DNA of 64,000 nt from Janthinobacterium psychrotolerans (GCF_001677885.1 NZ_LOCQ01000050.1:114276-178275); one strand, 5' to 3'. Shown: positions 40,679 to 50,216, counted from the first letter of the stretch. Numbers and translations: made by a program. Notes: generated from the sequence alone by a model not told the origin.

Positions 40679-42232
40679 ATGAAACTATCCAGTTATGAGC
40701 CTATGCAGCCAGCAGTAGAATTTCGCAGCATTTCCAAGCATTTTGGACATGTGAAGGCGAACACCGACGTCAGTTTCTCCATCGCCAAGGGCAGCATCCA
40801 TGGCCTGGTGGGCGAAAACGGCGCCGGCAAATCGACCTTGATGAGCATCCTGTACGGGTATTACCGTGCCGACGGCGGAGAAATCCTGCTCGACGGAAAA
40901 GTGCAGCCTATCCGCAACAGCCAGGAAGCCATCGCACTGGGCATCGGCATGGTGCACCAGCACTTCATGCTGGTCGAGAACTTCACCGTGCTCGACAATA
41001 TCATGCTCGGCACCGAAGGCGGTTTCCGCCTGGCCAGCCACCGCGCCGAAGCCGAAGCGAAGCTGCGCGAGATCTGCACGCGCTACCGCCTCGACGTCGA
41101 CCCGCTGGCGAAAATCGAGGATCTGTCGGTCGGCGCCCAGCAGCGCGTGGAGATCCTCAAGCAGATTTACCGCAGCGCCAATATCCTGATCCTCGACGAG
41201 CCGACGGCCGTGCTGACGGCCCAGGAAACGGCCTCGCTGTTCGAGATCCTGCGCCTGTTCAAGGAGCAAGGCAAGACCATCATCCTGATCACGCACAAGC
41301 TGCAGGAGATCCTGGAAATCACCGACAACGTCACCGTCATGCGCGGCGGCACGGTGGTGGGCGCGGTGGCCACGGCCGGCACCTCGAAGGAAGAGCTGGC
41401 CAACATGATGGTGGGCCGCCCCATCCAGAGCCACCTGCCGCGCGCGCCCTACAATCCGGGCGCCACCGTGCTGGAAGTGGACGGCCTGCAGCTGGCCGAC
41501 GAGCAGCAGGTGAAGTTGTTGGCCGACATAGGTTTTACCTTGCGCGCCGGGGAGATCGTGGCCATTGCCGGCGTGTCGGGCAACGGCCAGAGCGAGCTGC
41601 TGGAAATTCTGTCGGGCATGCGCCTGCCGACCTCGGGCAAGCTGCGCTTCCAGGACAAGGACCTGCCTTTCGGCAAGCGCCACGACGCCGACGGCCTGCC
41701 GCTGGTGTTTCGCGATCTTGGCATTGCCCATATCCCGGAAGACCGCTTGCGCGATGGCGTGGTGAAAAATTTCTCGGTGATGCACAACACCATCCTCGGC
41801 TACCAGGATCATTTGAAAAACCGCTGGGGCCTGTTCAACTTCAAGGCCATCGGCGCGCGCTGCGCCGAATTGCTCAAGACGTTTGACGTGCGTCCGGCCA
41901 ACCCGGAGCTGCGCATCGGCCTCTTGTCCGGCGGTAACCAGCAGAAGGTGGTGATCGCGCGCGAAGTGCTGGCCAAGCCGAAACTGATGCTGGTCGGGCA
42001 ACCGACGCGCGGCGTCGATATCGGCACCATCGAAAGCATCCATACGCAATTGCTGGCCCTGCGCGACGCGGGCGTGGCGATCCTGCTGGTGTCGGTCGAA
42101 CTGGAAGAAGTGCGGGCGCTGGCCGACCGCATTCTGGTCATGTGCGGCGGACGCATCACCGGCGAACTGAAAATTGAAGAATTCGATACCACCCGCATCG
42201 GCCTGCTGATGGGGGGAATGCACAAATCATGA
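40679..42232 (+). CDS. double ABC ATPase of the nucleoside importer
   Basis: The protein is 517 residues with two ABC domains. The first has Walker A GENGAGKST (45-53), an LSVGAQQ signature and Walker B ILILDEP. The second has GVSGNGQSE in place of a normal Walker A, LLSGGNQQK and LVGQPTRGVD; this degenerate second site is normal for the RbsA/YufO class. It powers import with the two permeases that follow. It overlaps the first permease by 4 bp. The ATG at 40679 is 55 bp behind the binding-protein gene. Confidence 0.94.
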   Translation: MKLSSYEPMQPAVEFRSISKHFGHVKANTDVSFSIAKGSIHGLVGENGAGKSTLMSILYGYYRADGGEILLDGKVQPIRNSQEAIALGIGMVHQHFMLVENFTVLDNIMLGTEGGFRLASHRAEAEAKLREICTRYRLDVDPLAKIEDLSVGAQQRVEILKQIYRSANILILDEPTAVLTAQETASLFEILRLFKEQGKTIILITHKLQEILEITDNVTVMRGGTVVGAVATAGTSKEELANMMVGRPIQSHLPRAPYNPGATVLEVDGLQLADEQQVKLLADIGFTLRAGEIVAIAGVSGNGQSELLEILSGMRLPTSGKLRFQDKDLPFGKRHDADGLPLVFRDLGIAHIPEDRLRDGVVKNFSVMHNTILGYQDHLKNRWGLFNFKAIGARCAELLKTFDVRPANPELRIGLLSGGNQQKVVIAREVLAKPKLMLVGQPTRGVDIGTIESIHTQLLALRDAGVAILLVSVELEEVRALADRILVMCGGRITGELKIEEFDTTRIGLLMGGMHKS

Positions 42233-43308
42233 ATAACGACTTGCCACGCTGGGCGACAGCCTTTGTCATGCCCATGTTAAACCTGCTGTCGGCCTTGCTG
42301 GTCGCAGCCCTGGTGATCTATCTGCTCGGCGAAGACCCGGGCGAATCGCTGGGCATCCTGATCAACAGCGCCATCCTCAATCCGGAAGGCCTGAGCTACA
42401 CCTTGTTCTACGCCAGCACCTTCATTTTCACGGGGCTGTCCGTGTCGGTGGCGATGCAGGCCGGCCTGTTCAATATCGGCAGCGAAGGCCAGATGTATAT
42501 CGGCGGCCTGGGCCTGACGGTGGCCATGCTGGCGTTTGACCAGACCCTGCCCGCCTGGCTCCTGATTCCGGCCGCCATGCTCGGTGCCGCCCTGTTCGGC
42601 GCGCTGTGGGGCTTTTTGCCCGGCTACCTGCAAGCCAAACGCGGCAGCCATATCGTGGTCACCACCATCATGTTCAACTTTATCGCCGCCAGCCTGATGA
42701 ACTTCGTGATCGTGAAATACCTGATCCCGCCGGGCGAACAGAACACCGCCAGCCGCGTGTTTGCCGAAAGCGGCGAAATGCCGCGTTTGTCGACCTGGTT
42801 CCCGGCCCTGGGCGACACGCCGCTGAACATCAGCTTTATTCTGGCCATCCTCGCGCTGGCGATTTATGGCGTGATGGTGTGGCGTTCGTCGTGGGGCTTC
42901 AAGCTGCGCGCCACCGGCCTGAACAAGCACGCGGCCCACTATGCGGGCGTGTCGATCAGCAAGATGATCATCATCGTCATGTTGATTTCCGGCGCGCTGG
43001 CGGGCCTCGGTTCCGTCAACTCCATCATGGGCTCGACCCATTACCTGTCGCTCAATTTCGTTGGCGGCGCCGGCTTTATCGGCATCGCGATCGCGCTGAT
43101 GGGCCGCCAGCATCCGGTCGGCATCTTTTTGTCGTCGGTGCTGTTCGGCGCGCTGATACAGGGCGGTTTTGATCTGTCGCTGGAAAAACCGAATATCCCG
43201 ACCGAGACCTTTATCTTTATCCAGGGCCTGATCATCCTGTTCTGCGGCGCGATGGAAAACTTCTACGCACCGGCCATTTCCGCCCTGCTCAAGCGCACCA
43301 AAGGCTGA
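42229..43308 (+). CDS. ABC permease of the nucleoside importer, subunit 1
   Basis: The protein is 359 residues with about nine or ten membrane helices. GLFNIGSEGQMYIGGLG and GAGFIGIAIALMGRQHPVG are typical of the YufP-type BPD_transp_2 permeases that pair with BMP proteins. It overlaps the ATPase gene by 4 bp and precedes the second permease by 4 bp. Confidence 0.93.
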   Translation: MNNDLPRWATAFVMPMLNLLSALLVAALVIYLLGEDPGESLGILINSAILNPEGLSYTLFYASTFIFTGLSVSVAMQAGLFNIGSEGQMYIGGLGLTVAMLAFDQTLPAWLLIPAAMLGAALFGALWGFLPGYLQAKRGSHIVVTTIMFNFIAASLMNFVIVKYLIPPGEQNTASRVFAESGEMPRLSTWFPALGDTPLNISFILAILALAIYGVMVWRSSWGFKLRATGLNKHAAHYAGVSISKMIIIVMLISGALAGLGSVNSIMGSTHYLSLNFVGGAGFIGIAIALMGRQHPVGIFLSSVLFGALIQGGFDLSLEKPNIPTETFIFIQGLIILFCGAMENFYAPAISALLKRTKG

Positions 43309-43312
43309 CACC

Positions 43313-44284
43313 ATGACACTCGACGACTTTCATTTCGCCAGCATCCTGGTCTCGACCGTGCGCAATGCGCCGGTGCTGATCTTTGCCGCCATGGCCGGCC
43401 TGTTCGCCGAACGCAGCGGCATGATCGATATCGGCCTGGAAGGCAAGATCCTGGCCAGCGCCTTCGCGTCCGCCGCCGTCGCCTACACCACGCAGAACCC
43501 GTATTACGGCATGGCCGCCGGCATGCTGGTGTGCGTCGCGCTGGCCCTGCTGCAGGCCTATGTGAGCATCACGCAAAAGGGCAACCAGCTGGTGGCCGGC
43601 ATGGCCATCAATATCGCCATGAGCGGGCTGACCTTTGTGCTGGCGCAGTTCTTCTTCCAGCAAGGCGGCCGCACGCCGGACCTCGGCAGCGCGCGATTGT
43701 TCGACGTGGTGCTGCCCGGCACCCAGTACGTGGAACATATTCCGTTCATCGGCTGGGTCTACGCTCACCTGATCGGCGGCCATTCCATCCTGGTCTACGT
43801 GGCTTTCCTGTTGATCCCGCTGGTGCACTGGCTGCTGTACCACACACGCTTCGGCCTGCGCCTGCGCGCCTGTGGCGAAAACCCGCACGCGGCCGATTCG
43901 GCAGGCGTGAGCGTGGAAGCGACGCGCTATATGGCCATGCTGGTGGCCGGCATCCTGTGCTCGTTCTCCGGTGCGTATCTCGCCATCGTGCAAAGCGGTT
44001 TCTTCCTGCGCGACATGTCGGCCGGCGCCGGCTACCTGGCGCTGACCGCCATGGTGTTTGGCAACTGGCGCCCGGTCTACACCTTCCTCGGCTGCCTGAT
44101 GTTCGGCTTCTTCGGCGCGATCCAGATCCAGATCGAAGGCGTTGATCTGCCGGTGGTGGGCCGCATTCCGGGCTCGCTGATCCAGATGGTGCCGTACGTG
44201 GTGACGGTGATCGTGCTGGCCGGCCTGATGGCCAAGTCGGTGGCGCCGAAAGCGATCGGCATTCCCTTCGTCAAATCGCGCTGA
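43313..44284 (+). CDS. ABC permease of the nucleoside importer, subunit 2
   Basis: The protein is 323 residues, about nine membrane helices, with LFAERSGMIDIGLEGKILAS and SAGAGYLALTAMVFGNWRP, typical of the YufQ-type second permease. It completes the importer. A strong terminator follows within 20 bp. Confidence 0.93.
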   Translation: MTLDDFHFASILVSTVRNAPVLIFAAMAGLFAERSGMIDIGLEGKILASAFASAAVAYTTQNPYYGMAAGMLVCVALALLQAYVSITQKGNQLVAGMAINIAMSGLTFVLAQFFFQQGGRTPDLGSARLFDVVLPGTQYVEHIPFIGWVYAHLIGGHSILVYVAFLLIPLVHWLLYHTRFGLRLRACGENPHAADSAGVSVEATRYMAMLVAGILCSFSGAYLAIVQSGFFLRDMSAGAGYLALTAMVFGNWRPVYTFLGCLMFGFFGAIQIQIEGVDLPVVGRIPGSLIQMVPYVVTVIVLAGLMAKSVAPKAIGIPFVKSR

Positions 44285-44302
44285 TCTTCAGCCTGCGCCA
44301 AT

Positions 44303-44335
44303 AAAAAAGCGAAGCCCGCGGGCTTCGCTTTTTTT
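44303..44335. terminator. bidirectional terminator
   Basis: AGCGAAGCCC and GGGCTTCGCT make a 10-bp perfect stem with a two-base centre (GC), flanked by six A on one side and seven T on the other. It ends the importer operon on the plus strand and the Nudix gene on the minus strand, whose stop codon overlaps its edge. Confidence 0.92.
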
Positions 44336-45275
44336 ATGCCGTTGGAATCTCTTCCAGCGAAAACCAGATCGGCAGCCCCAGCCCACGCGCCACCGCCACC
44401 ATGCGGTCGGCGCCGGAAGAATCGCCACCGATGCGCAGCACCCCATCGCAATGGGCCAGCAGGCGTTCGCAATGCGTATGAAACAGTTGCTCGTACACCG
44501 CATCGCCCACTTGCCTGGAACCGGCCAGCGCCAGCATCGGCAGGGCCAGCCATTCCCCCAGCACCGGCATATGGCCGGCCGCATACAGCGGCAGGCACTG
44601 CGCTTCCATCGCCGCCACATTGGCCGCCATCTTGACGGGATCGTCGCCGGTGCCCGAACGGTAAGGGCCGGCGACCAGGATCTGCAGGCTTTTTTGGGCC
44701 GGCATCAGATGCAGCTGGGCGTGCTGCAGCAGCATGATGGTCTTGCCGTCGCAGATGCGCCCGTCGGCCACCATGCGCAGGGCCACGTCCAGCGGCAGTT
44801 CCAGCACCTCGATATCCTCGCCTTCCTGCGCCAGCCCACCGCCGCCGTTCAGCCGGCTCGATGCCTCATATTCGGCGGCAAAGAAATGCAGGCGCTCGGT
44901 AACGGAACCGGGGCTCATGAAGGCGTCGAACACCTTGTGCACCTGGCCAACACGGTAGCCGGTTTCTTCTTCTACTTCGGCGCGGATGCGCTGTTCAGGA
45001 CTGGCTTGCTCCAGGAGGCCGGCCGCCGCCTCGATCAGGAAACCGTCATGGCCTTCGCGATAGGTGGGAAAGCGGAACTGGCGCACCAGGATCACCGTGC
45101 GTTTTGCGCGGTTGTACAGCAGGATGGTGGCGCCATCGCCACGGTCATAGGTTTCGCGCGTCTGCGTCTGCCACTGGCCGTCGCCGCGCAGATAGTCAAA
45201 CGTGGTTTTCTGTAGCAGATACCAGTCATGCGACAGGGTCGTGATATCCCGGATGCGTACTCTTTCTTCGTTCAT
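44334..45275 (-). CDS. Nudix hydrolase (NudK-like) fused to a DUF4406/deoxyribosyltransferase-like domain
   Basis: The protein is 313 residues. Residues 1-190 resemble NudK, including [12 protein letters not shown] and EVEEETGY (Nudix box, about 84-107), [12 protein letters not shown] and the late [13 protein letters not shown]. NudK hydrolyses GDP-mannose and related nucleotide sugars. Residues 197-313 ([15 protein letters not shown]... to ...WFSLEEIP) look like the DUF4406/nucleoside 2-deoxyribosyltransferase-like fold. The two parts are in one frame with no break. I chose the ATG at 45275 (GGAGACAAG upstream) over 45296. It is divergent from a DeoR regulator. Confidence 0.78.
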   Translation of the reverse strand: MNEERVRIRDITTLSHDWYLLQKTTFDYLRGDGQWQTQTRETYDRGDGATILLYNRAKRTVILVRQFRFPTYREGHDGFLIEAAAGLLEQASPEQRIRAEVEEETGYRVGQVHKVFDAFMSPGSVTERLHFFAAEYEASSRLNGGGGLAQEGEDIEVLELPLDVALRMVADGRICDGKTIMLLQHAQLHLMPAQKSLQILVAGPYRSGTGDDPVKMAANVAAMEAQCLPLYAAGHMPVLGEWLALPMLALAGSRQVGDAVYEQLFHTHCERLLAHCDGVLRIGGDSSGADRMVAVARGLGLPIWFSLEEIPTA

Positions 45276-45290
45276 CTTGTCTCCTTGTGC

Positions 45291-45316
45291 TTGCATGCGC
45301 CGACTTTATCATGCAA
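45291..45316. promoter_or_regulatory. candidate DeoR operator
   Basis: TTGCATG-N12-CATGCAA is a perfect inverted repeat in the 82-bp region between the divergent Nudix and DeoR genes. DeoR/GlpR regulators often repress their own promoter and that of the divergent neighbour from such a site. Confidence 0.55.
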
Positions 45317-45357
45317 ACTCGTGTAAGTATAAGAAAAATCGAGAGAATTCAAGAAAT

Positions 45358-46122
45358 ATGCTGACACATCAACGCAAGCACTATCTGCTGGACCTGTTGC
45401 AACGCGAAGGCCAGCTCGTCGCCAGAACCGTCAGCGAGACGCTGGGATTATCGGAAGACACGATACGGCGCGACCTGCGCGAACTGGCCAGGGAGGGTTT
45501 GCTGCAGCGCGTGCATGGCGGCGCGATACCGAACCTGCCCGCCTCGCCCGCGCTGGCGCCGTATGCCAGCCGTGAACAGCTGTCGCTTGAGGCCAAGCCG
45601 GCCATCGGCCGCGCCGCGGCGGCCATGCTCGGCGCTGGCCAGGTCGTCTTTATCGATGGCGGCACCACCTGCGTGCAACTGGTGCGCCAGCTGCCGCGCG
45701 AGCTGCGCGCCACAGTGGTGACGCACAGTCCGTCGATTGCGGTGGAGCTGGTCAACCACCCTTTGATCGAGGTGGTGATGCTGGGAGGACGATTGTTCAG
45801 GCACTCCATCGTCAACGTGGGTGCCGCCACCGTCGAAGCGATCGCCCGCATGCGCGCCGACCTGTATTTCATGGGCGTATCGAGCCTGCATCCGCAGGCC
45901 GGCATCACCACCGGCGACCACGAGGAAGCCTGCGTCAAGCGCGCCTTGAGCGGCGCGGCCGCGCGCACGGTGGTGCTGGCCTCGCCGGAAAAGCTCCATA
46001 CTTCGTCGCCGTTCCAGATCGCGCCATTGAACCAGGTCAGCGATATCGTGGTGCTGCGCGACACCGACGAGGCGCTGCTGGCGCCTTATCGCGAGATGGG
46101 CATCGCCATCACGCTCGCTTGA
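45358..46122 (+). CDS. DeoR/GlpR-family regulator
   Basis: The protein is 254 residues. The N-terminal winged helix is HYLLDLLQREGQLVARTVSETLGLSEDTIRRDLRELAREG in segments (about 8-47). The sensor domain has VFIDGGTTCVQLVRQL and the late VVLASPEKLHTSSPFQIAPL, the DeoR phosphosugar-binding fold. Within this locus a (deoxy)ribose phosphate ligand is likely but not shown. The ATG at 45358 fits the family start. Confidence 0.9.
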   Translation: MLTHQRKHYLLDLLQREGQLVARTVSETLGLSEDTIRRDLRELAREGLLQRVHGGAIPNLPASPALAPYASREQLSLEAKPAIGRAAAAMLGAGQVVFIDGGTTCVQLVRQLPRELRATVVTHSPSIAVELVNHPLIEVVMLGGRLFRHSIVNVGAATVEAIARMRADLYFMGVSSLHPQAGITTGDHEEACVKRALSGAAARTVVLASPEKLHTSSPFQIAPLNQVSDIVVLRDTDEALLAPYREMGIAITLA

Positions 46123-46125
46123 ACG

Positions 46126-47190
46126 TCAAGGCCAGATCGCCCGCAGCACGGCCGCCAGGTGATAGCCGCCATTGATCAGCTGCGTCTTGGCCAAGGCTGA
46201 ACTCGGTACCGGATAGTCGCCGGGCACCTTCAGCGACCATACATAGTAGGGCTCGCCCTTGCGGCTGGTCTGCTGCGTGGCCGGCCCGGCCACCACCCCG
46301 GCGTAGGCGATTTTTGACGCGGCCAGCGAGGCATCGGCCCATTGATACGGCCAGCTGGACGGCTCGCCGGTATTGCCGGGCACATCAGGCTTGCTGGCGA
46401 TCACCGTCTGCGCAAACTGGCGCGGCGTGCGCGTCGACAGGCGCCGCATGGCGTAATCGACCACGGTGCTGTCCCAGTACGAGTGCAGCGGCTTCGTTGG
46501 CGACTTCGGATAGGCGGCAGGTTTCGGTGCGCCCTCTTCTTGCGGCAGGGCCGCTGGAATCACGGCATCGGACAAGGCCGTGATTCCAGCGTCGTCCAGC
46601 AACAGGTTATTGCCGCCACGTGCATCGAAAATCGCCAGGCCGTCGATCTGCGCCCGGCTTTCCGGCACCACGAAGCTGCCATCCTTCGCCAGGTAGGCCG
46701 CGCCCACATGCAAGGGCTGGTGGATATCGCCGACCATGTGCGTGAGCAGGATCAGCGCCTGGCGCGGCGTGAACTGGTGCGGATTGCTGGCCGCATCCGC
46801 CTTGCCCTGCAACACCAGGATCGCCTGTTTCAAGGTTTGCACGATATCGTCATCGGCGCTGCCCACGGCGCCATCGTGATAGTGCGCGTTCTGGAACGGG
46901 ATATCGGTGTAATGGTATGCGCTGTGCTTGGGATTGGCCGCCACATAGGCCTGCATCTCGGGCGATTGCGGACCGCAATAGCTGCCCTTCACGCAGTCGG
47001 GCCAGTTGGCGATCGACTCCAGGGTTTCGCCGGGAAGCAGCAAGGCGGCGATGTTCGCCTGGGCCGCGCTGCCCTTGAGCAACTGGTCGGCAATCGCCCC
47101 GACGGCGCGGTGGCCGTCAGTACCCCAGGCCAGCGCGTTGCCGCTCATGAAGGCGCCTGCCAGCGCCAGCACGCAACTCAGTTTTTTCAT
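46126..47190 (-). CDS. exported S1/P1-type nuclease
   Basis: The protein is 354 residues. A signal peptide ends at ALA, leaving W as the mature first residue (WGTDGHR, residues 22-28), which binds zinc in this family. Other ligands are visible in SAYHYTDIPF, LTHMVGDIHQPLHVG and the GGNN region. S1/P1 nucleases cut single-stranded DNA and RNA to 5'-mononucleotides. The ATG overlaps the stop of the PLD gene by one base (TGATG), so the two are coupled. It is the last gene of an exported three-enzyme group. Confidence 0.9.
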   Translation of the reverse strand: MKKLSCVLALAGAFMSGNALAWGTDGHRAVGAIADQLLKGSAAQANIAALLLPGETLESIANWPDCVKGSYCGPQSPEMQAYVAANPKHSAYHYTDIPFQNAHYHDGAVGSADDDIVQTLKQAILVLQGKADAASNPHQFTPRQALILLTHMVGDIHQPLHVGAAYLAKDGSFVVPESRAQIDGLAIFDARGGNNLLLDDAGITALSDAVIPAALPQEEGAPKPAAYPKSPTKPLHSYWDSTVVDYAMRRLSTRTPRQFAQTVIASKPDVPGNTGEPSSWPYQWADASLAASKIAYAGVVAGPATQQTSRKGEPYYVWSLKVPGDYPVPSSALAKTQLINGGYHLAAVLRAIWP

Positions 47191-48410
47191 CACTGCGGCG
47201 TCCCCTTGGCTGGTTTTGGATATTGCTTGTTGATATCGATGGGCTGGGCATAGCCCGAGCTCCAGGTCTGCTCGTGCAGGGCCGCCAGGCGCTGCGCCAT
47301 CGCTTCGTTGCGCAGCACCACTTCCAGGTTGCGCGACAGGTCGAAATAGCCGCCGGCCCAGTTGCTGGTGCCGACCCAGGCCAGCTTGCCGTCGATCGTC
47401 ATGGTCTTGCTGTGGATGACGCGTGCAAACGGAATAAAGCCGGTGCTGGCGGTGGGGATCGTCACGATGCGGATCTCGACGTTGGGCACCAGCGCCAGGC
47501 TTTTCAGGTAGGCAATCGCCGGCGCTTCGGTGTTCCAGGCGGACACCATCAATTTGATTTTCACGCCGCGCTGGGCGGCCGCGCGCACGGCGTTGTCGAT
47601 CACGGCGTAATACGGCCGCGTGCGGTTAGGACCGTAGGACAGCGGCGCGTAGTCGAGCAGCTGGATGCGCACCTCGCTCTTGGCGTCGGCCAGCAGGGCC
47701 GGCAAGCCGCTTTCCGAGTCGCCAACGCCAGCAGGGTTATACGCGTTCGGGCTGGCCAGTAAAAACGCGTTCTGCGCATAGTTGGCCGGCACGGTTTTGC
47801 TGTTGAGCACGGTGGCGCGGCCGCCCTTGGCCGTCAAAGCCTGCGCCTGCCAGTCCTGCTCGAAAATCGCCTGCACCTGGGCCACCATGGCCGGCTCGGT
47901 AATCTTCAAGCCGGTTTCATGGATATGCGCGAACGAGCGCCAGTCGAAATTCTGGCTGCCGATATAGGCGACCTGGCCATCGACGGCCAGGTATTTGGCG
48001 TGCACGATGCCGTTGCCGGTGATCTTGTTGAAGTCGATGATGCGCAGGTCGAGGTTGGGTATCGCCTTCAGTTGCTCGATGGTCGCCGGCTCCGACAGGC
48101 CCACGCCTTTCAGGTCCAGCAGGAAGCGGATCTTGACGCCGCGCTGGCCCGCTTGCGTCAAGCTGGCCAGCACTTTTTCAAAGGCCGTGCCCGGTTTGCT
48201 GACGGCGTAGAACTGGGCGATGACGATGTCTTTTTTGGCCGAGTCGAACAGCTCGCTCCAGACCGTGACCGGCTCGCGCAGGTCCGGGTTGGCCAGCGTG
48301 GTTTCCACCGGCGAGGTATGCACCAGCTCAAAACCGGGGATCGTGAAATCGGCATGGGCGCTGCCGGTGTACAGGCTGGCAACGAGAACAGAATATAAAA
48401 GACGACGCAT
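47190..48410 (-). CDS. exported phospholipase D-family protein
   Basis: The protein is 406 residues. It has a signal peptide (cleavage after AHA, about residue 20) and two HKD motifs: HAKYLAVDGQVAYIGSQNF (about 137-155) and HSKTMTIDGKLAWVGTSNW (about 340-358). PLD-fold enzymes cleave phosphodiesters, either phospholipids or nucleic acids (Nuc-type). Its coupling to the nuclease gene and place after a 5'-nucleotidase suggest nucleic acids as substrate; phospholipid is the alternative. Confidence 0.88.
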   Translation of the reverse strand: MRRLLYSVLVASLYTGSAHADFTIPGFELVHTSPVETTLANPDLREPVTVWSELFDSAKKDIVIAQFYAVSKPGTAFEKVLASLTQAGQRGVKIRFLLDLKGVGLSEPATIEQLKAIPNLDLRIIDFNKITGNGIVHAKYLAVDGQVAYIGSQNFDWRSFAHIHETGLKITEPAMVAQVQAIFEQDWQAQALTAKGGRATVLNSKTVPANYAQNAFLLASPNAYNPAGVGDSESGLPALLADAKSEVRIQLLDYAPLSYGPNRTRPYYAVIDNAVRAAAQRGVKIKLMVSAWNTEAPAIAYLKSLALVPNVEIRIVTIPTASTGFIPFARVIHSKTMTIDGKLAWVGTSNWAGGYFDLSRNLEVVLRNEAMAQRLAALHEQTWSSGYAQPIDINKQYPKPAKGTPQ

Positions 48411-48428
48411 GAGTTTTCCTTGTAGTGA

Positions 48429-50129
48429 TTATTTGACGCGCACGATGCGGCCGGCCGCGGTGGCGCTGCCGGCCGGCTTGCCGGCGCGCGCACGCGCGAT
48501 CAGGTAATTGCTGAACGCGTCGATATCGCGCACACCGGTGTCCAGGCGGCGCGTGCCGTTGGCCAGCACGGTAAAGCGGTCGCCGCCGCCGGCCAGGAAA
48601 CTGTTGGCGGCCACGCGGTATTGCTGCTCATCGTTGAGCGCCACGCCATCGAGCATGATGCTGCCGGGAAGCACGCGCTGGCCTTGCGGGCGCGTGCTGT
48701 CCCAGCGATACGTAAAACCTTGCGAGACCTGCAGCAGATTGCCCTCCTCTGCTGTGGTGTCCGGCCATTGTTGTTCCAGCAGGGTGCGGATCTGCGCGCC
48801 GGACAGGCTGACCACGACCAGGGTATTGCCGAACGGCACCACCGCCTGGTTCTGGCCCACATTGGTCATCAAATCAGTGCCCGCTTCCAGGTCCTTGCGG
48901 ATGCCGCCATTGTTCATCAGCCCGATCTGGGCGCCGGCCGCGCGCGCGCCGAACAGGGTGCTGTCGGCCACCAGGTCGCCCAGCGCCGAGGCGCCGCCGC
49001 CCCTGGTGCTGCGGCCCACCAGCGGCACGGCGATCTTTGCTACCGGACGCGACAGTTCGGCCGCGCTGCGCTGTTTCACGGCGGCCAGGTAGGCGGCCAC
49101 CTTGGCGTCCGGCTCGAACATGCCCGGCAACATCACGACGTTTTGCGCGCTGGCATCGACCACGGCATTTTTAACCGTATCGACTTTCAGCTTGATGCGG
49201 GTCAGCATATGGCCGCCCATCTGCGCCTGCGTCACCAGCCGGCCATCGACCCTGCACAGATAGCCCTGGTGCGAATGGCCGCTGACGACCAGTTGAATCG
49301 CCGGATCGAGGCGCTTGACGACGTCGATCACCGGGCCTTTGAGTTTGCCGCAGTCGGGCTGGTCCACATATTCTTCCGTCTCGCCACCCTGGTGCAGCAG
49401 CACCACGAACACGCCCACGCCTTGCGCGCGCAGCGCCGGCAAGGTGGCGTTGATGGCGTCGGCTTCATCGCCGAACTGCAGGCCGGCAATGCCGGCCGCC
49501 GTCACCACGGACGGCGTATCTTTCAGCACAGCGCCGATCAGGCCCACTTTCACGCCATGCGCCTGTTCAATCTTGTAGCCTGGCAGCAGCGACTTGCCCG
49601 TTTGCGTGTCGATCACATTGGCGGCCAGGTAGCTATAGCTGGCGCCGGCAAAATCGGGGCTGTACTTGCAGGCCTTGTCGGCGCGTGCGGAGTCGCAGCC
49701 GCCGCGCTGCTGGCGCAGCAGTTCCGCCTTGCCCTGGTCAAATTCGTGGTTGCCGACGGAGCTGGCCGCCATGCCCAGCATATTCATGGCGACGATGCTC
49801 GGCTCGTCCGCCCACAGCGCCGACATGGCGGGGCTGGCGCCGACCAGGTCGCCATTGCCGACAAAAATCAGTTGCGCATCTTCGCGGCGCCAGGCCTTCA
49901 GGGCACCGGACAGCACATCGATGCCACCGGCCTGCACCGTGACCTTGCGGGACGGATCGTTGACGCTGGTGTAGGTAAATTTGCTGCTGTCGAGATTGCC
50001 ATGGAAATCATTCAGGGCCACCAGGTTGAGTTCGACGGGGCCGCGTGGCGGCGTGGCGCAGCCAGCCAGGGCGGCAACGATCAGTATCAGGGCCGCACGG
50101 GCCAATGGAGTGCGTGGAAAAATCACCAT
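48429..50129 (-). CDS. exported 5'-nucleotidase/UDP-sugar hydrolase family lipoprotein
   Basis: The protein is 566 residues. A lipoprotein signal ends in LAGC (Cys 24). The metallophosphatase domain has LVALNDFHGNL, GNGDLVGASP, GNHEFDQG and SGHSHQGY; the C-terminal 5'-nucleotidase domain has LGDLVADSTLFG, LMNNGGIRKDLEAG and PFGNTLVVVSLSG. It removes the 5'-phosphate from nucleotides in the periplasm, giving nucleosides. The ATG at 50129 starts the signal peptide; upstream reading adds a stretch rich in Phe and Pro with no fit. It leads the group with the PLD and nuclease genes. Confidence 0.92.
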   Translation of the reverse strand: MVIFPRTPLARAALILIVAALAGCATPPRGPVELNLVALNDFHGNLDSSKFTYTSVNDPSRKVTVQAGGIDVLSGALKAWRREDAQLIFVGNGDLVGASPAMSALWADEPSIVAMNMLGMAASSVGNHEFDQGKAELLRQQRGGCDSARADKACKYSPDFAGASYSYLAANVIDTQTGKSLLPGYKIEQAHGVKVGLIGAVLKDTPSVVTAAGIAGLQFGDEADAINATLPALRAQGVGVFVVLLHQGGETEEYVDQPDCGKLKGPVIDVVKRLDPAIQLVVSGHSHQGYLCRVDGRLVTQAQMGGHMLTRIKLKVDTVKNAVVDASAQNVVMLPGMFEPDAKVAAYLAAVKQRSAAELSRPVAKIAVPLVGRSTRGGGASALGDLVADSTLFGARAAGAQIGLMNNGGIRKDLEAGTDLMTNVGQNQAVVPFGNTLVVVSLSGAQIRTLLEQQWPDTTAEEGNLLQVSQGFTYRWDSTRPQGQRVLPGSIMLDGVALNDEQQYRVAANSFLAGGGDRFTVLANGTRRLDTGVRDIDAFSNYLIARARAGKPAGSATAAGRIVRVK

Positions 50130-50184
50130 GGAATCGACAGTCTTGAAAAAATAAAAAGGAAAAAAGGGAAAAACATCTGGTCGA

Positions 50185-50216
50185 TAAAAAACGGCTGGTG
50201 TCGCCACCAGCCGTTT
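50185..50216 (-). terminator. terminator of the Oar-like receptor gene
   Basis: AAACGGCTGGTG and CACCAGCCGTTT form a long stem around a short loop, with six T following on the minus strand. It lies 30 bp behind the receptor stop and separates it from the 5'-nucleotidase gene. Confidence 0.9.

Noticed and set aside
41567..41593. Degenerate second Walker A in the importer ATPase as a sign of a broken gene
   Set aside because: GVSGNGQSE is normal for the second domain of this importer class.
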